Assembly (NCBI GenBank): GCA_016192145.1
Contig: JACPUT010000011.1
Span: 1-64,000, forward strand
Reading direction: 5' to 3'
DNA from: Acidobacteriota bacterium
Lineage (GTDB): Bacteria > Acidobacteriota > Holophagae > Holophagales > Holophagaceae
Length of the DNA: 64,000 nucleotides
The translations under genes and the position numbers were made by a program. Shown here in pieces: positions 1 through 7,796 of this stretch. The notes below the pieces were generated by a model. It was not told the origin of the DNA. It searched no databases and worked only from the letters and a program-made list of their open reading frames with translations. Every line of letters begins with the position of its first letter. Within the stretch, counting starts at the first letter, position 1.

Positions 1-109
1 ATCGGTTTCCATTTTCGAGAAAACCGAGCTGGGAAGCGCCTTTGCATCGGTCAGCGAGGGGGTCCTGGAGGCCAACATCCCTAAACAACTGACAATGCTT
101 GAGATTTAA
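1..109 (+). CDS. 3' end of an unidentified gene (partial)
   Basis: An open frame enters from the left edge and stops at TAA 107-109, giving 35 visible residues that end in ANIPKQLTMLEI. The fragment is mildly hydrophobic and has no motif I recognise, so no function is assigned. A perfect hairpin repeat follows 13 bases after the stop, as expected at a transcript end, and the next gene is convergent. The frame is too short for certainty, but its position in front of a terminator-like dyad supports it as real. Confidence 0.5.
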   Translation, partial: SVSIFEKTELGSAFASVSEGVLEANIPKQLTMLEI

Positions 110-122
110 CCGGACACTAGTG

Positions 123-188
123 GTGATGAACAGTGATGAACAGTGATGGTGTGTCGAGGCACCATCACTGTTCATCACTGTTCATCAC
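123..188. repeat. Intergenic perfect dyad of TGATGAACAG units
   Basis: Arms 123-151 and 160-188 are perfectly complementary over 29 bases around the loop TGTCGAGG. Each arm is built from direct repeats of a TGATGAACAG-type unit. It lies between two convergent genes, so it could act as a bidirectional terminator, although there is no T-run. The same unit recurs in the dyad at 7078-7133. Confidence 0.9.
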
Positions 189-229
189 TGGTTTACTTAT
201 TTGCAGTCCTTGAGATCCAGATCTCTGGC

Positions 230-1405
230 TCAGACCCGCTCCACCGCCATGGCGATGGCGTTGCCGCCGCCCAGGCACAGTGCCGCGATGCCGCGCTTCT
301 TGCCGTGCCGCTCCAGGGCGTGGAGCAGCGTGGCCATGACGCGGGCGCCGCTGGCGCCGATGGGGTGGCCCAGGGCCACGGCGCCGCCGTGGACGTTGAC
401 GCGGTCCGCGGGGAGCTTCAATTCATTGATGGTGGCCACCAGCTGCACGGCGAAGGCCTCGTTGATCTCCCAGAGGTCCACGTCGTTGACGCTCCAGCCC
501 ACCTTGGCGAGCAGCTTCTGGGTGGCGGGAACGGGGGCCATGGTCACCCACTCGGGATCCAGGCCCGCCGTGACGGAGCCGAGGATGCGCGCCTGGATGG
601 GCAGGTTGTGGGCCCTGGCGTAGCTCTCCGTGGTGACGAGGGCGGCGGCGGCGCCGTCGTTGACGCTGGGGGCGTTGCCGGCGGTGACGGTGCCGTCCTT
701 CTTGAAGGCGGGCTTGAGCTTGGCCAGCGCCTCCAGGCTGGTCTCGGCGCGGGGCCCCTCGTCGGTGTCCACCACCACGTCGCCCTTCCTGCCGCTCACG
801 GTGATGGGGGCGATCTCGGCCTTGAAGGCGCCTTCCGCGATGGCCTTCAGGGCCTTCTGGTGGGAGGCGAGGCTCCAGGCGTCCTGCATCTCCCGGGTGA
901 CGCCGTACTTCTCGGCGACGAGCTCGCCGGTGGTGCCCATGGCCTGATCCGTCATGGCGCAGTGGAGGCCGTCGAACATCATCGAGTCGATGGCCTGGGC
1001 ATGGCCCATGCGGGCGCCCGCCCGGAGCTTGGGCATGAGGTAGGGGGCGTTGGACATGCTCTCCATGCCGCCCGCCAGGATCACGTCGTGGTCGCCGAGC
1101 AGCACGCCCTGGGCGGCCAGCTGGATGGCCTTGAGGCCGGAACCGCAGACCTTGTTGATGGTGAGGGCCGAAGTGCTTGAGGGCAGCCCGCCGCGCAGGG
1201 CCGCCTGCCGGGCCGGGGCCTGGCCCACTCCCGCGGGGAGCACGTTGCCGATGATCGCTTCCGTGGGAGCGGCGCCGGGAACGGCGGCCAGCAGCTGCCG
1301 GATCACCTGGGCGGCCAGATCCGGCGCGGCCAGGGAGGCGAGCCCCCCCTGGAACTTCCCGATGGGGCTGCGGAGGCACTTTACGATGACGGCGTGTTCG
1401 GACAT
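230..1405 (-). CDS. Acetyl-CoA C-acetyltransferase (thiolase)
   Basis: This 391-residue protein is full length for a type II (degradative or biosynthetic) thiolase, which interconverts two acetyl-CoA and acetoacetyl-CoA in the cytosol. The nucleophilic Cys87 lies in the motif [10 protein letters not shown]. The C-terminal catalytic signature has His347 in [12 protein letters not shown] and Cys377 in CLGGGNA. NEAFAV at 315-320 is also typical. The start is ATG at 1405. It is transcribed alone, with dyad repeats on both sides. A CoA-transferase A subunit at 43405-44103 could work in the same ketone-body or short-chain acid metabolism, but that link is inferred. Exact chain-length preference cannot be read from sequence. 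Confidence 0.95.
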   Translation of the reverse strand: MSEHAVIVKCLRSPIGKFQGGLASLAAPDLAAQVIRQLLAAVPGAAPTEAIIGNVLPAGVGQAPARQAALRGGLPSSTSALTINKVCGSGLKAIQLAAQGVLLGDHDVILAGGMESMSNAPYLMPKLRAGARMGHAQAIDSMMFDGLHCAMTDQAMGTTGELVAEKYGVTREMQDAWSLASHQKALKAIAEGAFKAEIAPITVSGRKGDVVVDTDEGPRAETSLEALAKLKPAFKKDGTVTAGNAPSVNDGAAAALVTTESYARAHNLPIQARILGSVTAGLDPEWVTMAPVPATQKLLAKVGWSVNDVDLWEINEAFAVQLVATINELKLPADRVNVHGGAVALGHPIGASGARVMATLLHALERHGKKRGIAALCLGGGNAIAMAVERV

Positions 1406-1429
1406 GGGGGCCCCATTCTAGAGGGAATC

Positions 1430-1505
1430 ACCACCAAGACACCAAGGAAAGGCAATGACCTGGTTTCCATTGTTCCTTTTCTTGGTGTCTTGGTGTCTTG
1501 GTGGT
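1430..1505. repeat. Intergenic dyad of CCAAGACA/TGTCTTGG units
   Basis: Left arm 1430-1446 (ACCACCAAGACACCAAG) is the exact complement of right arm 1489-1505. Partly matching bases lie between them, and an extra TTGGTGTC unit precedes the right arm. The right arm ends inside the TAA stop codon (1505-1507) of divIVA. The element lies between divIVA and the thiolase start, so it may terminate divIVA transcription. Confidence 0.8.
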
Positions 1506-2041
1506 TATCGCTTTTTCGATTTCGGAAGTTCGTCGAGGCTGCTCAGGTCCAGCGCCTCGAGGTTCAGCGTGGGCGCGGGCTGGGTGTAGAGCTCAGGCGC
1601 CTCGCTCTGGATGTGGCGGCGGAAGCGATCGAGCAGGGCGTCCACGTCCTGGAGGAGCCGGAGGCGATCCATGCGGAGGTTGCGGAGCTGCACTTCCAAC
1701 TCCACCACCTGTTGCTGGGCGTCGCGCATGATCTCCTCGGCCTTGAACTGGGCCTCGCGGAGGAGGAGGTCCTTCTCCCGGGTGGCGGACTCCAGCAGGT
1801 CCTCCTTGGTGCGCTGGGCCTGGAGCAGGGTCTCCCGGAATATGCGGTCCTGATCCTGGTACTGGCGGAGGCGCTCCCGGTTGTCGAGCACCTCCTCCTT
1901 GAGCTTGTTGTTCTCCGCCTGGATCTCCTCCCACTCGGCGGCCAGCTCATGGAGGAAGGCCCGCACTTCACCTTCGTCCAGCCCACCGAAGGACTTCTTT
2001 TCGAATTCGCGCCGTTGGATATCGAGGGGGGTGTACTTCAC
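1505..2041 (-). CDS. divIVA: DivIVA-domain coiled-coil protein
   Basis: 178 residues starting KYTPLDIQRREFEKKSFGG, the classic membrane-binding N-terminal DivIVA motif. A long heptad-rich coiled coil follows (about residues 25-145), then an acidic tail. DivIVA proteins gather at curved membrane at poles and septa and recruit cell-division or envelope-growth partners. I chose GTG at 2041 because the DivIVA motif begins there and it overlaps the yggT stop (GTGA). Longer in-frame extensions only read yggT in another frame. Cotranscription with yggT is a familiar arrangement near division genes. The stop codon is shared with an intergenic repeat. Confidence 0.9.
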   Translation of the reverse strand: MKYTPLDIQRREFEKKSFGGLDEGEVRAFLHELAAEWEEIQAENNKLKEEVLDNRERLRQYQDQDRIFRETLLQAQRTKEDLLESATREKDLLLREAQFKAEEIMRDAQQQVVELEVQLRNLRMDRLRLLQDVDALLDRFRRHIQSEAPELYTQPAPTLNLEALDLSSLDELPKSKKR

Positions 2042-2304
2042 AGCGGTCCAATCCCGGCCGCGCGGCCGAAAAAGCCCTTGATGAATGACAGGAGGAGGAA
2101 GGCGATCATCCCGGCGAAGCTGATCCCGCCAATGGAAGGCACCAACGCCTCGATGGGGCGCATGAAGGGGTCCACGATGGCGTGGATGAGCTTCACGAAG
2201 GGGTTTCGGGGGTCGGGGTGGAACCAGCTCATGATGGCCCACGCGAAGATGGCGACCTGGGCGAGGCTGAGGGCGTAATAGGCAAGCAGGAAGATGTAGG
2301 GCAT
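2038..2304 (-). CDS. yggT: YggT family membrane protein
   Basis: 88 residues with two hydrophobic segments (about 3-27 and 58-80) separated by the characteristic stretch SWFHPDPRNPFVKLIHAIVDP, followed by MRPIEALVPSIGGISF. This is the compact YggT/YlmG fold of the inner membrane, linked in other bacteria to cell division or osmotic protection and often encoded beside divIVA or sepF. Here its TGA overlaps the GTG of divIVA by four bases, so the pair is translationally coupled. The upstream space to bshA (about 100 bases) holds the divergent promoters. Confidence 0.88.
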   Translation of the reverse strand: MPYIFLLAYYALSLAQVAIFAWAIMSWFHPDPRNPFVKLIHAIVDPFMRPIEALVPSIGGISFAGMIAFLLLSFIKGFFGRAAGIGPL

Positions 2305-2403
2305 GAGCGCTCCGCCCCTATCATAGCTCTCCCGGCCACTTACCCATCAGTGCCTACTGGAACATCCGCTGGACTGCGGTTATCCCTGTCCTAAGGAGCC
2401 GTC

Positions 2404-3513
2404 ATGCGCATCGGGATCAGCTGCTATTCCACCTTCGGCGGGTCGGGCGTGGTGGCCACGGAGGTGGGCAAGGCCCTGGCAGCCCGGGGGCACGAGGTCC
2501 ACCTCCTGAGCCCCACCGTCCCTCCGCGGCTGTTGGGCTTCGAGGACCGGATCTTCTTCCATGAGGTGACGGCCTCGCCCTATCCCCTCTTCGAGGCGGC
2601 CCCCTTCAGCATCGCCCTGGCCTCGAAAATGGCCGACGTGGCCCAGCACCACAACCTCGAGATCATGCACGCCCACTACGCCATCCCCCACGCCAGCGCC
2701 GCCCTGCTGGCCCGCATGGCCGTGGGCGACCAGCTCAAGGTGGTCACGACCCTTCACGGGACGGATATCACCGTGGTGGGCGCGGACCCCAGCTACCTGC
2801 CCATGGTGAAGCTCGCCATCCGGGCCTCGGATGGCGTCACCGCCGTCAGCGAGTACCTCCGCGAGGAGACCTACCGCACTTTCCAGGTGCAGCGGCCCAT
2901 CGAGGTGATCCCCAACTTCGTGGAACCCCCCACCACCGAACGGCCGGAATGCCGCCAGTGGCTGGCGCCGGAGGGCGCGGCGGTGCTCACGCACATCTCC
3001 AACTTCCGCCCCGTGAAAAACGTGATGGACGTGATGCGGGTGTTCGAGCGGGTCCGCCAGCAGATCCCCGCCCGGCTCGTGATGGTGGGGGACGGCCCCG
3101 ATCGCGTGGAGGCGGAGAACTACGCCCGGGCGCATGGCTTCGCCGACGAGGTGCGCTTCACGGGCAAGCAGCTGGACATCTCCTCGGTGCTGGACTGTTC
3201 CGACGTCTTCCTCCTGCCCAGCGCCACGGAGAGCTTCGGCCTAGCCGCCCTGGAGGCCATGGCCCACCGGGTGCCCGTGGTGGCCACCCGGGTGGGCGGC
3301 CTGCCCGAGGTCTTCCGGGATGGCGTGGATGGCTTCCTCTGCCCCTTGGGCGACGTGGAAGCCATGACCCAGGCCAGTCTCAAGCTCCTGAAGGATCCCG
3401 TCCTCCGCGCCGCCTTCGGCGAGAGCGCCCGCACCCGGGCCCTCACCACCTTCGCCGAGGGGCCCATCGTGGATCAGTACGAGGCTTTGTATCGGCGGGT
3501 GCTCGGGGCCTGA
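2404..3513 (+). CDS. bshA: N-acetyl-alpha-D-glucosaminyl L-malate synthase
   Basis: 369 residues, a GT-B glycosyltransferase of family 4. The N-terminus [20 protein letters not shown] and the segment HAHYAIPHA are typical of BshA, which joins GlcNAc from UDP-GlcNAc to L-malate in the first step of bacillithiol synthesis. The C-terminal donor-binding domain has [15 protein letters not shown] and the glycosyltransferase signature [16 protein letters not shown]. The start is ATG at 2404, six bases after AAGGAG. BshB and BshC are not in the window. A general family-4 glycosyltransferase is the alternative, but the N-terminus favours BshA. Confidence 0.9.
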   Translation: MRIGISCYSTFGGSGVVATEVGKALAARGHEVHLLSPTVPPRLLGFEDRIFFHEVTASPYPLFEAAPFSIALASKMADVAQHHNLEIMHAHYAIPHASAALLARMAVGDQLKVVTTLHGTDITVVGADPSYLPMVKLAIRASDGVTAVSEYLREETYRTFQVQRPIEVIPNFVEPPTTERPECRQWLAPEGAAVLTHISNFRPVKNVMDVMRVFERVRQQIPARLVMVGDGPDRVEAENYARAHGFADEVRFTGKQLDISSVLDCSDVFLLPSATESFGLAALEAMAHRVPVVATRVGGLPEVFRDGVDGFLCPLGDVEAMTQASLKLLKDPVLRAAFGESARTRALTTFAEGPIVDQYEALYRRVLGA

Positions 3514-3521
3514 ACCGCCCC

Positions 3522-3550
3522 TGGAAAACGGCCCCATCCCCCGCTAGAAT
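3522..3550 (+). promoter_or_regulatory. Probable sigma-70 promoter of tRNA-Gln
   Basis: TGGAAA (3522-3527) as a -35 box and TAGAAT (3545-3550) as a -10 box are separated by 17 bases. The tRNA begins 12 bases after the -10 box. The -10 match is good (5/6) and the -35 match moderate (4/6). Confidence 0.5.
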
Positions 3551-3561
3551 CAAGATTCCCC

Positions 3562-3636
3562 TGGGGAGTAGCCAAGTGGTAAGGCAGCAGGTTTTGATCC
3601 TGCGTATCGAGGGTTCGAATCCTTCCTCCCCAACCA
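3562..3636 (+). tRNA. tRNA-Gln (anticodon TTG)
   Basis: A complete cloverleaf: acceptor TGGGGAG/CTCCCCA, D-stem GCC/GGC, anticodon stem GCAGG/CCTGC with loop TTTTGAT (anticodon TTG), TTCGAAT T-loop, discriminator A and encoded CCA. The U1-A72 pair is typical of glutamine tRNAs. A stable hairpin follows. Confidence 0.96.
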
Positions 3637-3642
3637 GTCCAG

Positions 3643-3670
3643 AGGCCCGACCCATCGTCGGGCCTTGGGT
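3643..3670 (+). terminator. Hairpin terminator after tRNA-Gln
   Basis: AGGCCCGAC (3643-3651) pairs perfectly with GTCGGGCCT (3657-3665) around a five-base loop. The following T content is modest (TTGGGTT), so termination is likely but not textbook. Confidence 0.6.
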
Positions 3671-3700
3671 TAGGTGACGGGCGCTCCCCTCTGCAGGATC

Positions 3701-5332
3701 TCAACGTCGAGCGTCAAGGGTCCTCAGCATGGGAACAAGGGCCGTCATGTCGATATCGATCAGTGCGGGGCCGTCATGGGCCAAGGCACGGGAAAAGGAG
3801 GCCGTGAATTCGAGGGAGCTCGCGGCTTTCAGGCCTAATACACCCATGCCTTCAGCGACCTTGGCGAAGTCAGGGGTCATCAGGTCGACGCCGGTGGTGC
3901 GCCCTTCGAAATGCGCGCTTTGGATACCGCGTAGCACACCATAGCCGCGGTCGTTGAAAAGGCACACGATCACCGGGAGCTTGTACTGGGCCGCGGACGC
4001 CAATTCGCCGATGGACAACATGAATCCCCCATCGCCCTGGATGACGACGGTTTTCCGTCCAGTGCCCACGGCAGCACCCATGGCGAGGGGAAGGCCCGGC
4101 CCGATGGCCATCGAAGTCGTTCCGATAAAGGTGTTCGGTCGCAGGATCGGCAGCAGCCTATTGCCCCACAGATAGGCGGACACGGTGGCATCGGACACGA
4201 AGTTGCCATCCCTTGGCAACTGGGCCCGAAGGTTGTCCATGATGGCCGCGTAGTCAGGACCGATCTGTTCTCGGATCTGGGATCGCACTTCCTCCCGGGC
4301 CACTTGGCAGCGCTTCAGGTAGGCCCCATCGCCGACGGGACCCTTCAGCCGTTCAAGGAGGCCACGCAAGCTGGCGCGCGCATCAGCCCGGACGGCGACC
4401 TCCGCAGGGTAGTTCAGCCCGATCACCCCTGGATCCACATCGATATGCACCAATTTCCCTGGCAGCTCCATCGACCAATTCCGGGTCATGGAAGCCTGGA
4501 AGCGCGTTCCGACGGCGATGAGGACATCGGCTTCTCCCAGGGCGGTTTTCAGGGCCTGGAAGCCCATCAGGGGGCCCATCGCGAGTGGATGATCTTCTGG
4601 AATGGCCCCGCGGCCGTTGAGGCTGGTGAACACCGGCGCGTTCAACGCTTCGGCAAGCTGCTGAAGTTCCAGGGAGGCGCCAGCCGTGAGCACACCACCG
4701 CCTGCCCAAACCACCCGCTTGCCGCCCTCCGCGATGATCCGGGCCGCGTGATCGAGCGAGGCGCCATCCGCCACCGGCACGGGCAGCGGGGCAAAGGCGA
4801 CGGCCGGTTCCTCGCTGATCCCATACTGAAGATCAATCGGGATCTCCACCGCCGCGGGCTGGGGGCGGCCCGTCATCGCATCCCGCCCGGCGTTGATCAC
4901 CGCGGAGGTGATTTCGTCGACTCGACGCGGACTTTCCACCCGGCGGCACACGGACCGCAGCATCTCGAGCTGCTTTTCGGCCTCATGCATCTCCCCTTTG
5001 CCCTTGCCGTAGAATTGTGAATTGATTTGCCCGGTCAGCATGAGCACGCGCGAGGACGCGAATCCGGCCTCGTACAAGCCTGGCACCGCATTGGCGGCAC
5101 CGGGGCCAGTGGAGGTGATCGCCACGCCGAGCTTGCCGGTCATCCGGGCATAGCCATCGGCGGCATGCACCGCGCCCTGCTCGTGCCGGAGGTAGATGGG
5201 CTGGATGCCTCCCCGGCGCAGGATCGCGTCGTAAATGGGGATGTTGTGCGCGCTGGGAATGCCGAACACATGGGTGACATCGAGCGCGCGCAACGCCTGG
5301 TGAATCAGATCGCCGCCCGTCACGGTCACCAT
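3701..5332 (-). CDS. ThDP-dependent acetolactate synthase-like enzyme
   Basis: 543 residues from ATG 5332, chosen because AGGAGG sits four bases upstream; nine further residues are possible. It has the three domains of the acetohydroxyacid synthase/benzoylformate decarboxylase superfamily: an N-terminal Pyr domain with the catalytic Glu in YLRHEQGAVHAADGYAR, a central Rossmann domain, and a C-terminal PP domain with GDGGFMLSIGEL and FNDRGYG (the GDG...N Mg-ThDP motif). Proteins of this branch are annotated variously as acetolactate synthase large subunit or 5-guanidino-2-oxopentanoate decarboxylase. The substrate cannot be fixed here. There is no small regulatory subunit nearby, which argues against the main branched-chain enzyme. 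It stands alone between tRNA-Gln and a divergent GNAT gene. Confidence 0.85.
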   Translation of the reverse strand: MVTVTGGDLIHQALRALDVTHVFGIPSAHNIPIYDAILRRGGIQPIYLRHEQGAVHAADGYARMTGKLGVAITSTGPGAANAVPGLYEAGFASSRVLMLTGQINSQFYGKGKGEMHEAEKQLEMLRSVCRRVESPRRVDEITSAVINAGRDAMTGRPQPAAVEIPIDLQYGISEEPAVAFAPLPVPVADGASLDHAARIIAEGGKRVVWAGGGVLTAGASLELQQLAEALNAPVFTSLNGRGAIPEDHPLAMGPLMGFQALKTALGEADVLIAVGTRFQASMTRNWSMELPGKLVHIDVDPGVIGLNYPAEVAVRADARASLRGLLERLKGPVGDGAYLKRCQVAREEVRSQIREQIGPDYAAIMDNLRAQLPRDGNFVSDATVSAYLWGNRLLPILRPNTFIGTTSMAIGPGLPLAMGAAVGTGRKTVVIQGDGGFMLSIGELASAAQYKLPVIVCLFNDRGYGVLRGIQSAHFEGRTTGVDLMTPDFAKVAEGMGVLGLKAASSLEFTASFSRALAHDGPALIDIDMTALVPMLRTLDARR

Positions 5333-5583
5333 GGTTCCTCCTGCATTCATTGGGAGCATCTATCGGGCGTCACGGGTGGATCCTTCGGTGCTGCCACCCG
5401 CGGGTTGATCATAGGGCAAATCCATGAATCGTTCGTATTGCTAAAGATAGTGTCCACGTGGGGCGCAATCGCGGGGCCCGGAGTGAAGGCGGATCATTCG
5501 AAGCGGTTCGGGCTCGGATACCCTGGCGTCCATCATCCGCCCGGCGGATCCGGCACCCTACAACCAGGACCTATGAAAGCCCC
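5333..5583. other. Divergent intergenic region, 251 bases
   Basis: The space between the divergent ThDP-enzyme and GNAT genes. It contains the AGGAGG ribosome site of the former at its left end. A TATGAT-like -10 box can be read on the minus strand around 5410-5415, but no well-spaced -35 partner is visible. No gene or repeat was found. Confidence 0.35.
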
Positions 5584-6564
5584 ATGAGCTCAGAGCTGAC
5601 TGTCCGTCCCTTGGCTGAAGCCGATTTCGAGGCTTGGCTCCGCTTGGTTGCTTTGGCTCCGAGCGGGAGCGTATATGCCAGGCCTGATTATTTGTCCGCA
5701 CTTTGCCAGGCGACCGACGCCGGGTTCAGGATCATCGGCGTGTTCAAAGGAATGGAATTGCTCGGCGGCATGCCGCTGTATGAAGTCGAATCGCCCGCGG
5801 GGACAGTGGCGTCGCATCGATTGCTGCTCTACTACCACAGTCCCGTGATCCGGGATTACACCACGCACTACCCGTCGGAGCGGACATCGCGCCAGTTGGC
5901 GATCGTTCAGAGTCTCTTGACGTTTCTCGAAGGGCTGCCGCTGATCCAACTGCGGTTGCATATCCGGCATCCGATCTCGGACGTTCGGCCGTTTCTCAAG
6001 GCCGGATGGACCGTCCGGCCCCACTTCAGCTACATCGTACCGATTGAGGATCTCCCGACGGCGTGGGGGAAAATTGAACAGAACCTTCGACGTCTGATCG
6101 ATAGGGCCGAATCCAACGGCATCGTGATGACCCAGGATGATGATTTCGACAGCTTCTATCGGTTGCATCTGGATACCCACAAGCGGAAGGGCGCGCCCCT
6201 CTATCTCCCCCGGGAAGCCTTTGAGCGATTCTATCGGTCGTTGCGGGAGAAGAACCTCGGACAACTCTTCCATGCCCGTTCGGCGGATGGGGAGGCGATC
6301 GCCTCACAACTGGTGCTGTTGGGGCCAAACCCTGTTTGCCATGTCGTGGGTGCCGCGGCCGATGCCGAACGCCTTTCCCTTGGCAGCACGCCTTACCTGC
6401 GTTGGAAGTCATTCCAGGTTCTATCGAAGTTGGGATACAAGGGGGTCGACCTGACCGACGCGGCCTTGAACGACGTCACCCGTTTCAAGAGCCAACTCGG
6501 GGGAGATCTGGTCACGAACTGGATTGTGGTGCGCCCCGAAGCCTCAAAATCCCCGAAGTCCTGA
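5584..6564 (+). CDS. GNAT acyltransferase, FemAB/BioF2-like
   Basis: 326 residues starting MSSELTVRPLAEADFEAW. The protein has two GNAT-like halves, as in the acetyltransferase_6 (FemAB/CelD-like) family: a first part with VYARPDYLSAL and GGMPLYEVES, and a second with KRKGAPLYLPREAFERFYRSL, GEAIASQLVLLG and GSTPYLRWKSFQVL. Such proteins transfer acyl or aminoacyl groups, often in exopolysaccharide or cell-wall modification. No polysaccharide genes adjoin it, so the substrate is unknown. Codon use is visibly less GC-rich than in its neighbours, which with its isolated position suggests transfer. ATG 5584 was chosen because the family motif starts directly after it. The 42 in-frame codons upstream look non-coding. 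Confidence 0.8.
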   Translation: MSSELTVRPLAEADFEAWLRLVALAPSGSVYARPDYLSALCQATDAGFRIIGVFKGMELLGGMPLYEVESPAGTVASHRLLLYYHSPVIRDYTTHYPSERTSRQLAIVQSLLTFLEGLPLIQLRLHIRHPISDVRPFLKAGWTVRPHFSYIVPIEDLPTAWGKIEQNLRRLIDRAESNGIVMTQDDDFDSFYRLHLDTHKRKGAPLYLPREAFERFYRSLREKNLGQLFHARSADGEAIASQLVLLGPNPVCHVVGAAADAERLSLGSTPYLRWKSFQVLSKLGYKGVDLTDAALNDVTRFKSQLGGDLVTNWIVVRPEASKSPKS

Positions 6565-6633
6565 ACCCCGGCTCCTGCCATCGGGAGCCCCGCTCGGAGG
6601 AGGGCGGCCCGCTGCAAACCCGCCCGCGAATCG

Positions 6634-6993
6634 CTAGGGATTCGTCTTGGGCGTGAAGCCGAACTCCTCGACGTTGAGGAGGTCCGGACGAACCTGTCCC
6701 ACCTCGCCCTTTTCGGGGCGGCTGATGGCCTTGGCGCCGGTGGCGGCCTCGTAGGCCAGCAGCACCTTCTCCTCGATGAACTCCCGGGTGGGCGTGTCCA
6801 GGGGGAAGCAGATGTCCACGAATCGGCCATCCCGCTTGCGGCGGCTGGGCATTGAGACGAAGTAGCCGTCCTCGCCCTCCACCACGCGGATATCCCCCAC
6901 GAGGAAGCAGCCGTCGAGCACGATGCTGGCGAAGGCCCGCAGCTTCTCATCGTGCTCCACCTTCTTGATCTGGACGTCGGTGATGTTCAACAT
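6634..6993 (-). CDS. spoVG: SpoVG family regulator
   Basis: 119 residues that match SpoVG throughout: NITDVQIKKVEHDEKLRAFAS, DGCFLVGDIRVVEGEDGYFVSMPSRRK and DICFPLDTPTREFIEEKVL. SpoVG is a small nucleic-acid-binding protein that in other bacteria controls septation, envelope and virulence genes at the RNA or DNA level. This copy has a longer C-terminal tail (about 25 residues, ending GFTPKTNP). It is a single gene between a hairpin at about 6570-6590, shared with the convergent GNAT gene, and the pgeF gene upstream. Confidence 0.92.
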   Translation of the reverse strand: MLNITDVQIKKVEHDEKLRAFASIVLDGCFLVGDIRVVEGEDGYFVSMPSRRKRDGRFVDICFPLDTPTREFIEEKVLLAYEAATGAKAISRPEKGEVGQVRPDLLNVEEFGFTPKTNP

Positions 6994-7077
6994 CCGTCCA
7001 TTCTACCGGAGCCGGGAGGAAGCGCCGCCGAGCAGGATTCCGGCGGCTGCAAACTCAGCGGGTAAAACAAAAGAAGC

Positions 7078-7133
7078 CGGTGATGAACAGTGATAAAGGC
7101 ATGAATGCCGTGGGCCATCACTGTTCATCACCG
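7078..7133. repeat. Intergenic dyad of TGATGAACAG type, supplies the pgeF stop
   Basis: Arms 7078-7094 (CGGTGATGAACAGTGAT) and 7117-7133 are perfectly complementary over 17 bases. The 22-base loop contains a smaller GGCAT/ATGCC stem. The unit is the same as in the dyad at 123-188. The right arm lies inside the 3' end of pgeF: the last codons and the TGA stop (7118-7120) are repeat sequence. Confidence 0.88.
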
Positions 7134-7795
7134 TTCATTACTGGCCTTCTTTCATCGGCCAACCGGATCCAGCCCCACTGCCGGGCCTTCACATCGCCCC
7201 GGCGGTAGGACCAGAGCAGGTCCGGTTGGCAGACGGTGCAGAGGTTCACGCTGCCGTCCTTGAGGGGGTCCAGGCCCAGTTGCCGGGCTTGGGAGCGGAT
7301 CAGGCCGGGGAGATCGAGATGGGGCTTCCCGACGGGGCCGGTGCGCACGAGGCCCTCGTGCCAGGCGGGATCGGCCTGGAAGGCGGCCACGACCTCCGGG
7401 CCCACCTCGAAGTGGCAGGGCTGGATGCATGGGCCCAGGGCCCAGGTGAGGTCGGCGGGATCACCACCCAGGGCGCGGTACCGCATGACCCCCACTTCGA
7501 GGATGCGGGCCACGGCGCCCTTCCAGCCTGCATGCAGGGCCGCCACGAAGGCCTTCCCGCCGGGCAGGGGGCCCGCCAGGAGGATGGGGGTGCAGTCGGC
7601 CACCCGCACGCCGATGGCGACACCGGGCGTCGTGGTCCAGATGCCATCGCCTTCCACCACGGCCTCGGTGGCCTCCACCACGCCGCAGCCGTGCACCTGG
7701 GAGAGGCGCACGGGGGGCAGGGCCTCGGGGGAGTCGAAGCGGGTGGAGAAGCCCCATTCGAGCGGCACGGAGGGGGTCACCTGGGGAATGAGCAT
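7118..7795 (-). CDS. pgeF: YfiH/LACC1 family multicopper-like protein (PgeF)
   Basis: 225 residues of the YfiH/DUF152 family. Members were called polyphenol oxidase or laccase; later work ascribes purine-nucleoside phosphorylase/adenosine deaminase activity, and in E. coli removal of misincorporated serine from peptidoglycan precursors. Conserved metal or active-site residues appear in SQVHGCGVV, VADCTPILL and LHAGWKGAVARI, with CVQPCHFEVG-like LGPCIQPCHFEVG further on. The start is ATG 7795, one base after the ubiA stop. The C-terminal seven residues (VMNGDEQ) are encoded by an intergenic repeat, so the original C-terminus was probably altered. It is last in a run with ubiA and qor. Confidence 0.88.
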   Translation of the reverse strand: MLIPQVTPSVPLEWGFSTRFDSPEALPPVRLSQVHGCGVVEATEAVVEGDGIWTTTPGVAIGVRVADCTPILLAGPLPGGKAFVAALHAGWKGAVARILEVGVMRYRALGGDPADLTWALGPCIQPCHFEVGPEVVAAFQADPAWHEGLVRTGPVGKPHLDLPGLIRSQARQLGLDPLKDGSVNLCTVCQPDLLWSYRRGDVKARQWGWIRLADERRPVMNGDEQ

Positions 7796-7796
7796 C

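Noticed and set aside
3562-6633. Attachment-site duplication of the tRNA-Gln 3' end around the possible island
   Set aside because: No copy of the tRNA end was found at the right border, and no integrase is present.
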